6,544 nt of DNA from Candidatus Pelagibacter sp. (GTDB lineage Bacteria; Pseudomonadota; Alphaproteobacteria; Pelagibacterales; Pelagibacteraceae), in the NCBI GenBank assembly GCA_002708525.1, contig PAOP01000017.1, positions 1 through 6,544 on the forward strand, given 5' to 3'. The notes beneath the pieces are model-generated. The model saw nothing but the letters and a program-made list of their open reading frames with translations. It did no database searches and was not told the origin of the DNA. How positions within the stretch are numbered: position 1 is the stretch's first letter; the number at the start of each line of letters is the position of its first letter. A program made the translations under genes and the position numbers. This document shows, one piece after another, positions 6,351 to 6,544 of the stretch.

Positions 6351-6544
6351 ATGTCTACTTTTGTATATATGACTAGATGCGATGGCTGTGGTCACTGTGT
6401 TGATATTTGTCCATCAGATATAATGCACATCGATGAAACAATCAGAAGAGCAAAAAATATTGAACCAAATTTTTGTTGGGAATGTTATTCATGTGTTAAA
6501 GCATGCCCTAATCATGCAATTGATGTAAGAGGATATGCAGATTT
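6351..6544 (+). CDS. aprB: Adenylylsulfate reductase beta subunit AprB, 5' part
   Basis: AprB is the iron-sulfur subunit that carries electrons between the FAD site of AprA, where AMP plus sulfite and APS are interconverted, and the membrane partner. The 64 complete codons in the window encode both [4Fe-4S] motifs: Cys10, 13, 16 and 20 in TRCDGCGHCVDICPSDIM, and Cys42, 45, 48 and 52 in CWECYSCVKACP. The second motif followed by AIDVRGYAD is diagnostic of AprB rather than a generic ferredoxin. The first cluster is the compact CxxCxxCxxxCP form seen in sulfur-oxidiser proteins, without the extra residues I recall in the sulfate-reducer/Archaeoglobus form. The acidic C-terminal region known from the family lies beyond the window, and aprA is expected to follow. 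Together with aprM this suggests the oxidative direction, sulfite to APS. Confidence 0.93.
   Translation, partial: MSTFVYMTRCDGCGHCVDICPSDIMHIDETIRRAKNIEPNFCWECYSCVKACPNHAIDVRGYAD

Noticed and set aside
5866..6395. Two minus-strand open frames of 75 codons opposite aprM and the aprM/aprB spacer
   Set aside because: Both overlap well-supported + strand genes and have no domain features. The second one covers the aprB ribosome-binding site and start.
1..6544. CRISPR array, tRNA, insertion sequence or defence system
   Set aside because: No spaced direct repeats, cloverleaf-like region, terminal inverted repeats, transposase or defence-related domains were seen; nearly all of the window is metabolic coding sequence.

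Overview
This is an AT-rich, densely packed piece of a bacterial chromosome. All complete genes run on the + strand and most overlap or abut. The adenine- and lysine-rich coding, minimal spacers, an alphaproteobacterial-type cystathionine beta-lyase and an aprM-aprB pair of the sulfur-oxidiser type together suggest a streamlined marine alphaproteobacterium. SAR11/Pelagibacterales is the best guess; this is inference from gene content and composition, not from a marker gene.

Layout. Bases 1-69 (minus strand) hold the first 23 codons of a very basic small protein that leaves the window. Bases 70-145 are a divergent intergenic region with promoter-like elements for both directions. Bases 146-5423 form one uninterrupted run of six genes: cystathionine beta-lyase (metC), an MFS transporter, the three p-aminobenzoate enzymes (pabB, pabA, pabC-like) and a HIT-family hydrolase. 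Junctions are ATGA overlaps (metC/MFS, pabB/pabA), an 8-nt overlap with a TTG start (MFS/pabB), a 47-nt overlap (pabA/pabC) and a 1-nt gap (pabC/HIT), which points to a single translationally coupled operon. After a 101-nt spacer with a TATAAT-like element, a second unit starts with aprM (membrane anchor) and aprB (iron-sulfur beta subunit of APS reductase). AprB is cut by the window end; aprA would be expected next.

Function. PabB and PabA together should convert chorismate and glutamine to 4-amino-4-deoxychorismate, and the PabC-like lyase should release p-aminobenzoate for folate. MetC makes homocysteine, the substrate for folate-dependent methionine synthesis, so the first operon plausibly links methionine and folate supply. 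AprM/AprB belong to the reverse-acting APS reductase that oxidises sulfite to APS in sulfur oxidisers.

I found no convincing undescribed system. The points most worth a second look are the pabA/pabC junction, the mixed active-site signatures of PabB, and the small basic divergent gene. No tRNA, rRNA, CRISPR, insertion sequence or strong terminator was seen.
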